From NCBI GenBank assembly GCA_033032175.1, contig CM065308.1, forward strand, positions 21,943,590 to 22,007,589: a stretch of DNA of 64,000 bases, in the 5' to 3' direction. Below the pieces are notes generated by a model that was not told where the DNA came from, did no database searches, and was given only the letters and a program-made list of their open reading frames with translations. Numbering within the stretch: the stretch's first letter is position 1; each line of letters starts with the position of its first letter. The translations under genes and the position numbers were made by a program. Shown here piece by piece: positions 34,522-45,179 of the stretch. The DNA is from Saturnia japonica. Its lineage: Eukaryota > Arthropoda > Insecta > Lepidoptera > Saturniidae.

Positions 34522-36385
34522 TGAGAGGCCTAAGGTTGGCGGCTTCGCGATCGAGACGCTGTAACGTCTCTACGAGCCGGGGAAAGGCAGCTATGGTTTC
34601 GACGAAACCGTACTGCTCCATATGGGCCTTGTATGCGAGGATTTCGCGTATCTCATGCTCACGAGTGAGCGATAACATAAGGTCATCCATTGTGGTGGCG
34701 CGGGACGCTGGAGCGCGTGGTGCTGGGGCGCGGGGCGCTGGAGCGCGAGGCGCAGGGATGTCCATAGCCATAAGGGGCTGCGGTTTGGAGGCCCATGCGT
34801 TCTGAGTCGAACGCACGGGTTTGGGCTGCACCTGGGGTGCGGGGGGGCCTACGGTCGCCTGAATGCGGCGGGGGGCAGGGAGGGACGGAAAGACCTCTGG
34901 ATTGAGCAGAGGTTGCTGCGCCCGGGACCCTGAGGCGGGGGGTGCCCGCTAAGGGGCAGCTTGCCCAGGGCGGCGGGGGTGCGTGGTGTGCGGGGCCTTG
35001 GGGCATCCGCGATAGTTCGCAGGATGTCCCTCCTCCCTGCATAGTACGCAGCTCGGGGGGGTGTTAGAGTCACGCTGACGCGTGCACTCCCTGGTTGGGT
35101 GGTCTTCGAGGCACTTAACGCACCTCGGACGAAGGAAGCAGTTGTGGGCAGAGTGTCCGTACAACTGGCAGTTGTGGCATTGGGAGGGCTTCGAATTTTT
35201 GTATGGGGGCTCTACGGTTATTCCGGAGAGCTCGCATACAATTTCTAGGTTAAATATTTTTTTGCCCTCAGGCGTTTTATCTAAGATTAACACGAGCATT
35301 GGAAGGGCTCGTTTCTCTTTATTATACATCCGATGGACCTCTCGGATGGGGAATTTTTGTGCTTCAATGGAGGCAAAGACTTCCTCTGGTGAGATTTCGA
35401 CTGGGATGCGCCGAAGCACAACCCGTAGGACACGCTCCTCTTCGAGGGCGTAAGTGTAGTAGGGAATGTTCCTACTACGGAGGAGGGTGGTCAATCTGCG
35501 ATGGCAGTTTGACGTGCTCATCGTCAGGGAGATACCTGTCGCGGTATTACGCGCTTTGGTGTAGCCTATTTTTAGTGTTTTAAGCTCATTGGTGAGCTTT
35601 GTCCTGACAGTTTTGTCGTGGATAATTATCGGAGGGGGTTTTTGCTTTTTACCGACGACCGGTTCGTCGGTATTCGAGGAGGGTGCGGGGGCGGCGGAGC
35701 CGTTAGCGGTTTTTGTTGTTTTAGCCGCGTTTGCCTCAACGGGGCTATCACGGGGCGCGCGTTTTCGGGATTTGACGACCGTGAATTCGTCATTGTCCGC
35801 GGTAGGTTCGGTCGGGATTATGATTGGGTTTTGGAAGTGGAGCGAGAGTTCCATTTCCGAGGAAGGGGTTGGACTTACTGGTGCGTCCATCTCTGTTTCG
35901 ACTGGAAGGGCCGAAAAAGAGTTGGACACCAATGTTGAATTTGATATGGTTGCCGCGGGGGCAACGGGTTTAGCGGGGCGGCCATAGGGACCGGGGGTAA
36001 AAGATTGCTGTTGCGATTATGCTCGAGACTTGCTAGGGGCGTGGCTCGCGCTTGCGAGGTTAGTGGGGTGGGGGTACTCGGTCGCAGGGACCGAGGTGGG
36101 TCGCGTGAAACCGGGTGGCGCGGCGGCGGGAGAGATCGCGGCGGAGGTGGAGGGGATGGCGTGCGCGGTAACGGCGCTCTGATTGGCTGACGGCGGACGT
36201 AGCGAGTCCGCCATCTGTGACCTACTTCTATACTCATCGTTGAGCGCGGGCATATGTAGGGCTACGAAGTTCATAAATCGCTGGTGTTCGGCTTCCAGCT
36301 GTTTGAATTTAGACTCTAAGTCTGCGTATTTTAATTCGGCCATCGCGGTGGCGGTTTGGAGGTCGGGGGAGTGAATTTTATTCAC
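34514..36385 (-). pseudogene. Jockey ORF1: gag-like nucleic-acid-binding protein
   Basis: One reading frame from ATG at 36385 to the stop at 34514, about 623 codons, with in-frame stops at 36017-36019 and 34949-34951 and no frameshift. The middle matches the PRE_C2HC-type gag domain (RIPVEISPEEVFASIEAQ). It is followed by CCHC-type knuckles CHNCQLYGHSAHNC, CVKCLEDHPTREC and CVLCREEGHPANYRGC. A PAPRA repeat lies near the C-terminus. The final LNG-stop overlaps the ORF2 start in ATGGCTAA. Confidence 0.85.
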
Positions 36386-37143
36386 CTCCCTTCCTGGGGG
36401 GCAGGGGGGTACGCCGAATGAATTTAACGGGCTATCCGAGCCCGGAGCAATGAGACCTGTGTGTCACGGTGTAATGAAACACAGGAAAAGGACCTATCGT
36501 TTCCCTAGGGGAGTCCCTAGCAGTCTTGTGGCAGAGGACGCAGGCCGGTATATACCGTGGCTCCGCCCAAACAACCACAAGGATGGATGGTAAGGATAGG
36601 AAGGGTTGGGTAGGAGACACCTGGGGCTTAACTATGCAAAAAGGCAAAGGCTAAGATTCCCAGGCCCGTCCGAGTTATCGTTTACCTCAGAAGGAAGTAA
36701 CCGAAGAGCGCTCGGGTCACGCCCCGTTCGTCTTCGTTAGCACCGTTAGGTATCCGACGAGCGACCACTAAACCGTGGATTTGCGTGTCTGTAGAAACAG
36801 GATTTCGCGCTGAAAAGCGCGTTTATTGTCGTACTGACAAGTACGGTTTTTTCGTGTGCACCGAAGTGCTACACGAAATGTGCGAGCGAGACGGCGCTAT
36901 GCGCGCAACGAGTACCTAGATACTCGCTGCACAACAATAACACCGACCTCACTATAGCACGCGGTATGAATAGCTTAAGAACTAGCTTAAAACTGTGTGT
37001 TTTGAACCGGCAGGCCTAGGACCGGGTCCGTGGATCAGAGTAAACAAGTTGTACACTAATTTAAGCAGAATGCGATAATTCGGAAAGCGATCGAGAGCGC
37101 GAGCGGACACGTCCGTTCACGTCAGCGGTCGAAATCGGAATCC

Positions 37144-37209
37144 TTGAATGGGAAACGTTCAAATAAGCTTTTATTTTTGCAAATTCTTTCAAAAGAATAC
37201 TGGATGTAG
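37144..37209 (+). pseudogene. hAT transposase relic, 3' fragment
   Basis: After the second target-duplication copy the frame continues KRSNKLLFLQILSKEYWM-stop (stop 37207-37209). This matches the tail of the hAT dimerisation domain and joins in frame with the part ending at 31131. The direct repeat CTCTCGGTAGAG occurs at about 30431 and 37243 on the two flanks. Confidence 0.7.
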
Positions 37210-37348
37210 GACTTTAACACTTCCATGGTCATACTCAGCAGCTCTCGGTAGAGAGTAGTATATTCTTTGCTCAGCAGTCAACATTACTATCACAGTCACA
37301 GTTATCTATGGTCACTGTCACAGACAACCAAGGAAAATATACTTGGAA

Positions 37349-38306
37349 CAGTGTGACCATTTTTAGTACTCTCGGTACCAAATTGGTATAATTAGGAGTC
37401 TGTGAAATTTATTCAGTTTCATTTTAGTAGAAAACCTATTTTTGGTATGTTTTGGTACATTTTAACACATAACAGTACATATTTAGTCTTTTTAAGGATT
37501 AATATCGGGAAACAGTATAGACTACCTTTTAAAGAGTCACTATTTTCATACTTAAAAATTATTGGCCATCAAATAGCTATTTACCAAAGCTTTTCATCTC
37601 TGATAAATGTTATAGATAAGTTTTCGAACATAGATGATACTACCAAACAAGGCATTGAAGAAGAATATCGTCAGACGTCAAATAAAGTACGATCAAGAAG
37701 TACAAAACCTTTTGTGTGGTGGTAGTAATACAGGTAATAATGTAGAGCAGTTTTGAGCCAACAGCAGTTTCGGTTCATGTTGAGCAATGTTGTTGATACG
37801 AAAAAGGAACCAAAGTATAAAAATATTACTAGTTTCATAAAGTGCATAATGTGTGTTCCCATTTCCAATGTGAAAGAATTTTTTTGCTAGTTATTATCAT
37901 TATGACTAAATACAGAAATAGGTTTTTAACTAAGAACATTCCTTGCATATTATACGTTAAGCAAGCTTTGACTGAAGGTTGTAATTCTTTTGCCACCTTA
38001 CCAGATATGATTAATCTTGTAATAAAATTAGTAATTATCAATAAGCATCGATTTAGAGTAAACAGTTTCAACATTACAATGTTTTTTTTTTTTTTATAGC
38101 ACTAAAAAGTATATATAACAACGACGCAAAACCTGCACTGCTAAAGTGACGAAATAAGTCTTATGTAGCATATAGTACATTAAACTTTGTCTCGAAAAAT
38201 ATCTTAAAATAATGGCCCTAAGATGCTAGTAATTTTCATTTATTAAAATTTAGTACTGGCCAGACATTTTGTTAGTATATTTCATAATTTTGAAACGGTC
38301 ACACTG
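37349..38306 (+). mobile_element. Degenerate DNA transposon with CAGTGTGACC ends
   Basis: The left end is CAGTGTGACCATTTTTAG and the right end the inverted GGTCACACTG at 38297-38306. The flanking octamers ACTTGGAA and ACTCGGAC match at 6 of 8 positions, suggesting an 8-bp target duplication as in hAT- or P-type elements. Short open stretches inside (for example 37402-37725) have transposase-like composition but no motif I can name. It ends about 185 bp before the BCAS2 ATG. Confidence 0.55.
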
Positions 38307-38490
38307 ACTCGGACAACTGTCACTGTCAATAATGACAAAGTAAACAAACTGCTGTCTATGCTGCTGTTCGTGTTCACTGTTGTGAATTCAATTTACTTTA
38401 AGTATAATAATAAATATTATAGTTTTCGGTGGTTGAAATAATATTTTTGATACGTTTTAAGTTTAATTTGTAAAATAGTTTAATTTTATA

Positions 38491-41400
38491 ATGGCGGGTG
38501 AAGTTGTAGTAGATGCTTTGCCGTACATCGATCAAGGTTATGATGATCCAGGAGTCAGAGAAGCGGTAAGTTGCTTTCTTATTGTTTTTATTTTTCCACA
38601 AAGTTATTTATACTTTCTAGGCTTTTTAGCTCTTGGCGACAATCTCGCTTGATGTTAAGTGACGAAATAGTCTTAGACAGTAACACAATAAGGCCAGTGG
38701 GAGAACTGGCTCTTAAGTGCAGCTGCTGGAACACACCTAAAGGTATTTGGCGATAGATTTTAAACTTGAGGGTGGTATCTAGCCAAGCGGATGTTATAAA
38801 ATGCCCTAACATCGTGCTATAGTTTTATTATAATGGTTTTCTTCACTGGAAGCTCATTTCAGAGTTGGACTCACAGTGATCGACACCATGTCTGTAATGC
38901 CCGTACAATTTACCACTGAGCCATATACATATGTTAAAAATTTATATTGCAAAAATATTTTTGTTGGATATGGTTGTTTAACTATAAAAAGTATTTGATT
39001 TTGAGAATATTTCAATTCAATATAACTTTTATGAGTTTAGAGGCAAATAAAAAATACTTCGGAAAGCCATATATTTTAAATGGTGACCAGGGAAATTTAT
39101 ATTTATAAATTAAATGTGAAATTTTATAAGGCTTTAGCAATGGTTGAAGAGGAATGTAGAAGATACAGACCAACAAAGAATTATTTAGAGAATGCTGGAC
39201 CTGAACCAAGTACTGCATTTGAAACACCAGCTCTTCAACATGAGATGGAAAGGGTCCAACAGAGGTTGCCAATGGAACCATTGTCTATGAAAAGGTAATT
39301 AATAATCTTGTAAGCATTCTTATTTTATTTTAATACATATGTTTTACTTTAAGAAAAGTAAATAAAATAAGCATGATGTATGCTTGTTGTTGAGAGGGCA
39401 CAGTAGTCATTTCAACACCACCAATTTACACAATGCTTACTTGAGTTATAGGTAATTTCCATTTTTGTCTAAATTTTAATATAAAATAATTTATATTCCA
39501 ATAAATAATGAAGCTATAAATTAAAGACAACATTATGTGATACAAAAATTACTTTCATTCATAAATGAATGAAATTAAATTTAAATTAATTAAGTTTAAT
39601 TTAATTTAATTCATAAATTGTGCTAAATAATAAGCTTTTGCGGCCACCCTAATTTGAAGATTTACGATGGACACTTTTTCATACAGAGATAAGGTACTAA
39701 CTACATGTCTCTACGACCCATATTATAACTAACAGCATTTCTATATTTTAAAGTTGCATTTCTGTGTCTTGTTTGCAGGTATGAACTTCCACCGCCACCT
39801 GCAGGTCGTCTAGGTGAACCAACAGCATGGTCGGAATCTGTGGACAACTCGCACGCACAGCTGTCTCATCAAACCATCCGTGTGCTGAACCTTGAGTTGC
39901 AGCTTCAATATGGTTCAGAGGCATGGAGATCTTACTTGAGCACACTTCAGGCTATAGTTACAAGTTCACAGAATGTGCACAGTCATTTAAGGTTTTAAGG
40001 CTTATTTAATCTGTATTCTGTATTACATACTAGCTAAACCTGGCCACACTTTAATGTTGCTCAGTTTGATATAAATTATTAGGGAAGTAAGTATTATAGT
40101 TTCCAAGTCCGGTGAAGCTGTAAAAGCCACAGCGGCTTTAGGGCCCCTAAGGCTAACAGTATAGTCAGATCTAAAAATAAAAAAAGGTATTGTACTGAAG
40201 ATAGATCATTCACTGAGAAAACACATCATTCAATTTATTACCCAACAGTTTATTGTTAAAATCAAAAGCATTTAACATATTTTAAAAAAAAGGATCAAAA
40301 TAGTAATGTTACTAGGTATGGAAGTCCATTATTCTGGTGTAAATAATAAATAGAAAAGAGGCTTGATTTAAAAGATCTGAATCTTTATACCTCTTCCATT
40401 TTAATTATTGACAAGTGGAAATAAGTGGACTTTAAGTGTTATTATAAGGAGTAGTAAAAGAAAATGGGTAAGAGACAATATAATATATTTTCCAAATAAA
40501 AACATTTGAACAATAAAAAAAAGTTTTACAATTTTGAATTTTGCCACTTTTCTGTTCTAGGAGTGATTTATGTTTGCGTCGCGCCGAGAATTTTGACACA
40601 AGTGTTTTATAAAAATTATGATTGTACCATGTTTAGAAAGCAGATAGCAGCCGTAAATTGGGAACGCAAACGTTCGCAGACGGGTAGCGGTGCGCGTCTT
40701 CGTGCGTTACGTAGACGTTGGGCGCAACTGGTCTCTGACAACTATAGGGTCGAGCGAGCCATCATGCTACTCGAGATACAGCTACAGAAGGTAATTATTG
40801 TTTTATATTCTGGGTATATACTATATGTATTTTTAACCAACTCAAAAAAAAGCCTGCCTCGTTAGCCTAGTGGTCGTAAGCGCGACTGCTATGATCGAGG
40901 TCCTGGGTTCGATTCCCAGGTCGAGCAAAGTGTTATTGGGGTTTTCCTATGAAATTCTCAGTAGCAGCTGGGAGTTTAACTTCGTGCCCGATTAATGGCA
41001 ATAAGCTCGCCTCCTATTACATGGGACCTAAAAACATACTCGGCGAACTATGGGTGTACATTAATTAGTACACCTCTGCCTAACCATTCGGGGAATACAA
41101 GGCGTGATGGTATGTTAAAAAGCAGGAGGAGGTATATTTTTTGTGGATGTCCAGCTATAACTTGGACATGGACATTAATTAAAGGACAGATATAAGAATG
41201 TGTCATAAAGTATACTGGCTGTTCCCCAGTTTAATCAGTGTTAATTTTATTCGAGAAACACGGCACCGTCAACGCATTGGTGTCCTTGCAATTGTTGCCA
41301 CTTCCCGTAAGTACAAATTATATTTTAATTTTTCATTATCTCTTAAATTATGTGTCCAAATATAAAGGGCATAATTTAATTTCATAAAATTGTCTTTATG

Positions 41401-42452
41401 ATGAAGTAACTTTTGTTCCTAAGAATTAATATGTCATGTCTAAAAATAGTAGTCATAAATCAGTTTTTGCGCGACTTCGTCTGCGGTATTTATTATATCA
41501 TCACGGAAGAAAACACAACGCTGAAGGCGTAGTGCTTATAAAAATCGTAGTTTCTTAAAACTGTAATAACTTTTGTTTAAATGAAGATTTCGTGGTATTT
41601 TTTTATTTATGGAGTAAAAAAATTGATCAAAATTTATCCAGTATTTTTACCTGATGCGCACACAAAAGAAAACCTCTCCATTATTTTATTTATATAGAAG
41701 ACTAGCTGACTGCTTTATCTGAGTATAATGGTTAGTGATACGTGAATATAATGTTATACAGAAATATTGGCCATTAGTATATCTAAAAGAAAGTCGGCGG
41801 TAGCATACATCTATCTCTTATATGTAAGCCACAATAACGTATTTTACAAACTATTCTTGAAAATTACAAATTAATTTGAGCAATATTTTTAAGCATGGCA
41901 TATTAATCCTTTCGAACAAAAGTTATAGTCATCATAAAGATAATTTAATGAAGATAAACTTTGTCTTTTACAGCATGTTATTTGGACGCATAGTTTGAGA
42001 GATAATGCAAAATTAAAATAATTCATCACTTGGCTCGGGTCTATGTCTATAGTAGTAGTAGGGCCCCGAACGAGCCATTCGATGCTGCGATGTGACGCAT
42101 AATCCTGGATAGCCGCCGTATAAAAATGCTGTCTATACTGAAGTATTATAAATCATCAATCAGTGGTTTCTTCTAAATTATATACGAGTGAAACCGCGGG
42201 GCACAGCTAGTCTATTATATACTTAGCAAATCCCAAGTATGTTAGGCTAGAAAAACATAGATTTAGAAGACGAAAGAAATATTGAATACTTGTAATTGAA
42301 CATTTTTGTATTATCTCCAGGCAAAGGGTGAAATGCCCACAGAAAGCGACGAGGTTGCCGTTATGGAAGCAGTTAAATTGTTACCAGACAAATTGAACTC
42401 TGAAAGTGAGAAGGAAGTTCAGAAAAAGATAGAAGATATGTTTGCCGATTAG
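38491..42452 (+). CDS. BCAS2: Pre-mRNA-splicing factor SPF27 (BCAS2)
   Basis: Five coding exons: 38491-38565, 39131-39294, 39779-39991, 40637-40790, 42321-42452. All are GT-AG with matching phases and give 245 aa. The protein begins [19 protein letters not shown] and contains [17 protein letters not shown] and [20 protein letters not shown]. Helices follow with [10 protein letters not shown] and [12 protein letters not shown]. These are conserved blocks of BCAS2, a core subunit of the PRP19/NineTeen complex of the spliceosome. The last exon (43 aa, acidic, with [13 protein letters not shown]) goes beyond the human sequence and is less certain. AATAAA lies about 30 bp after the stop. Introns hold SINEs, a LINE tail and other repeats. 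Confidence 0.94.
38650..38935 (-). mobile_element. SINE family A, copy 2
   Basis: In BCAS2 intron 1. The minus strand starts GGCTCAGTGGTAAATTGTAC and contains GTGAGTCC, CTTGGCTAGATACCACC and AAAATCTATCGCCAA, in the same order as the other family A copies. Confidence 0.7.
40105..40187 (+). mobile_element. Short 3' tail of the Jockey LINE family
   Basis: CAAGTCCGGTGAAGCTGTAA through GGCTAACAGTATAGTCAG and an A-rich end matches the reverse complement of 31163-31245. It is a 5'-truncated copy in BCAS2 intron 3, with a small internal deletion. Confidence 0.75.
40862..41130 (+). mobile_element. SINE family B, most complete copy
   Basis: In BCAS2 intron 4. The tRNA-like head has TTAGCCTAGTGGTCGTAAGC and GGTTCGATTCCC, followed by the body GTGTTATTGGGGTTTTCC and the 3' part ACTCGGCGAACTATGGGTGT. 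This copy is the reference for the inverted copy at 8650-8880 and the partial copy at 612-757. Confidence 0.75.
41480..42213. repeat. Adjacent dispersed repeats in BCAS2 intron 4
   Basis: 41480-41697 matches 6345-6545. From 41701 a second unit starts ACTAGCTGACTGC and shares about 290 bp with 49457-49770. At 42204-42213 CAGCTAGTCT is the inverted form of the ACTAGCTG start. No coding content. Confidence 0.5.
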
Positions 42453-42689
42453 ATTTCATTGTATATAATAATATTTTATGATAATAAATATTTACTTAAA
42501 CAACATTTACTTTATTTCTTTGAAAATGATTTTATTCCTGTATATTAGCAATCCGCCTCGGTTTCATATGGGTAGCAAAGAATTAAATGTATGCTTACGT
42601 TTATGAGGAGTAATTCCGTAATTCATTTAACTTTATTGGTTTACACGGCACGGCATGGTCATTAAAGCTAATTCTCTGACATATTCAAC

Positions 42690-43060
42690 AATCATCATCA
42701 TAGTTTAGTCAATTTCCAAAAACTTTGATGAACTATGGGCCCTGCAGCAGTAGGAAACTGACCCTAAATTTCATCAAAAAATCATCTTTAGTGATGAGGC
42801 CCATTTCTATATGAATGGGTACCTCAACAAATAAAATTGTCGAATTTGGGACAATACCAATCCAAATGGGATCCAAGAGCGTGGAATGCATCCCCAAAAA
42901 GTACCCTTGTTTGGTGTGGCTTTTGGGCTGACGGCGTTATCGGTCTATATTTCCTTGAGAACGACATTGACCAGGCCATCACCGTCAACGACGAGCACTA
43001 TAGGTCGATGATTACCAACTTCTTTTAGCCTGAATTGGATGATATGGACATCAACGACAT
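42690..43060 (+). pseudogene. DD41D-type transposase relic
   Basis: The plus strand encodes KIIFSDEAHFYMNGYLNK, then NCRIWDNTNPNG, and in another frame VWCGFWADGVIGLYFLEN and TVNDEHYRSMITNFF. This is the region around the first catalytic Asp of the same superfamily as the element at 14411-16049. It has stops and a frame change. It abuts the LINE relic at about 43060. Confidence 0.65.
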
Positions 43061-44640
43061 AATAAATCTATTAATCAAGTAATATAAACCAGTCCGTTTT
43101 GATATTACACTTCTACAGTTCCACTGAAGAATGTAGTCCATGTTTGAAGGAATTAAAAAGTGTAACTGATATATTTTGAATCAAGTTGATTGCAACGTGG
43201 TCAGGTAAACAAGAATTAGAAATAATATTCAACAAGGAAATAATCAAGGCATTTATATCTACATTTTTTTCATTGGTATCTTTATTGTTATTCAAGGCAC
43301 AACCATTATTTGAAGGAGGAATTTCATAATTTTTAATCAAATCAAGTCCTTGTGCTTTAATATCATAGCCCTTAGCTAAAGGAGCATGTTTTTGGTTTCA
43401 ATAAAACTGTTTTTTTATATGAAAAAGTGTTTCTTTTTGAATCATCTACCTGTGTGTGTATTAATGGTTTATCCCTATTAGGGTCGGAGGTTAAAACCTC
43501 AACAAATGATTTTTTTGCAGGTGAGAATTTTTTGTCAGCCTCTTGGTAAGAGACTGAATGATTAGACATATAATGTTTTATGTCTTTTTGACGCACAAAC
43601 TCTGAACAAGTTTTATCTATGGTTTTGTGAAGTCCAGAACAATTAATACATCTATAGTCTTCATCTACATCACATGATGAACCATCATGATTCTCACCAC
43701 ATTTAAAGCAACGAGGTTTGTTTCCACACTGAATCTGTGTGTGCCCAAAACGGCAGCAATTGAAACATTGTATTACTGGGTAATATTGTTCCACTGGCAG
43801 AGATGAGTAAAAACAAAATACCCGAGAAGGAAGAGCTTGTCCATCAAAAGTTATCACTACCGTTTGTGTACGGATCCAAGTAGAACCCTCTGGGCTACTG
43901 GCCTTCCTACTAAGCCTACGGGAACGTATGATTGACCCAAATCCATCAGGAATTCTTAAATTATTAACAATGTCATTATGCGACCACTCAATTGGAATCT
44001 CACAAATTATCCTAATTTACATATATTACATGTTAGAATTGAAGTTTTATAATTTTATTATCTCTACCTTACATGGAATTGCTTAAAAATTTATTGGCAG
44101 CTATTGACGACTTAAATGATACTGACAGACGATTTCTACCATATTTTTTTATTCCGTCTTCTAAAACATCTGTCATTTGATTTCTTTGTTATAAAGTAGC
44201 CAAATTTTAGTGGATGCAGAGTTGTACCTCCTTTTGGATCCTCTGTTACTAATTCCGCTGTAAAAATATATGGACCGGGGTTCTGAGTCTTTATATAATT
44301 GTCTGTTAACATTATTTTTTTGAAAACTTCTCATCTGAAGTATTTTAACAGTATTGTGAGAACTTTGAGCGCTCCCTACCTCGGAAGACTTGGCGGAAAC
44401 AAGAAGATTTGTTAAAGAAATGTTTGTAATTAATGGCTTCTAATTAAACCGAACAAATTTATCTTTTATTGGTTTAAAAGTCTGAGTCAATTTCCGTCTA
44501 TACTTTTTCATATCCTCAACAGATCCTAAGTTCAACATTTTAGGGTCATAAGAAATATATTTATCTGCATCTAATAGTGTTAACAAAGGGTGTTTGTCAG
44601 GAGGAGGGTCAGGCTCAGGATCCAGATCTATGATTTATAT
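43040..44640 (-). pseudogene. LINE ORF1 relic with start of ORF2
   Basis: The minus strand encodes DADKYISYDPKMLNLGSVED near 44560, then PDGFGSIIRSRRLSRK, then three CCHC-type knuckles at about 43790-43640 (CFNCCRFGHTQIQC, CFKCGENHDGSSC, CINCSGLHKTIDKTC) and a C-terminal part to 43113. Just downstream LQWNCRSVISKRTGL is the typical opening of a LINE endonuclease. ORF2 is then lost. Stops and frame changes occur. The clade is Jockey/CR1-like by the gag type. Confidence 0.7.
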
Positions 44641-45179
44641 GAAATAAAAAACTTACCACTGAATGTTCTCAAAGCTATACAAAATTAACTAAACTACACA
44701 GAATTACAGATATAAAAGTTGAAAAGAAAGACAAACTAAAACAATAACAATGAAAATATAACGCCACAATTAATTAAAATCAAAAAATGTCGACCGCCAA
44801 ATTTGAAGATTCCCGCCTTAATGAAAACGACTTTAAATAAAGCTATTTTTGGAAGACAGACTTTTTTATATCACTGTCAAAAATTTGAACCTTTTTTTAT
44901 GACTCAGTGTTTTTCAACAGTATTTTTAAAGTAGTGTTTTATCTTTGCTAAACTTTTTTATATGCTTACAAAAGGAATTGGCCATTGAAAGGGAATCAAA
45001 GTAGGTTCTTAATATAGTGTATTATAAATTATTATACAACAAATTAATCTTTTATCTAGTAAAAAACATCTTTCTTGTACCTAACTAGAATGCAGCTTAT
45101 ATAAAGTTGAACGCTTCGTTCTGCAGTTCGATTGTCATTTGTCGTCAGACGTCATCTGTCAAATTAATGCTATTTGAAG

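Larger units (their letters stand above)
31133..37143 (-). mobile_element. Full-length Jockey-clade LINE
   Basis: About 6.0 kb on the minus strand. The poly(A) tail appears as the T run near 31136-31162. ORF1 (gag-like) and ORF2 (endonuclease plus reverse transcriptase) overlap by 8 bp. The 5' untranslated part spans 36386-37143. A perfect 10-bp target duplication flanks it. The element interrupts a hAT transposase relic. It carries two nonsense codons in ORF1, and one nonsense plus one frameshift in ORF2. Confidence 0.9.

Noticed and set aside
31674..36374. Several plus-strand frames opposite the Jockey LINE
   Set aside because: They are antisense shadows of the GC-richer LINE ORFs and lack known motifs.
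37402..37725. 107-codon frame as an independent gene
   Set aside because: It lies inside the element with CAGTGTGACC ends and has no recognisable domain; more likely a transposase remnant.
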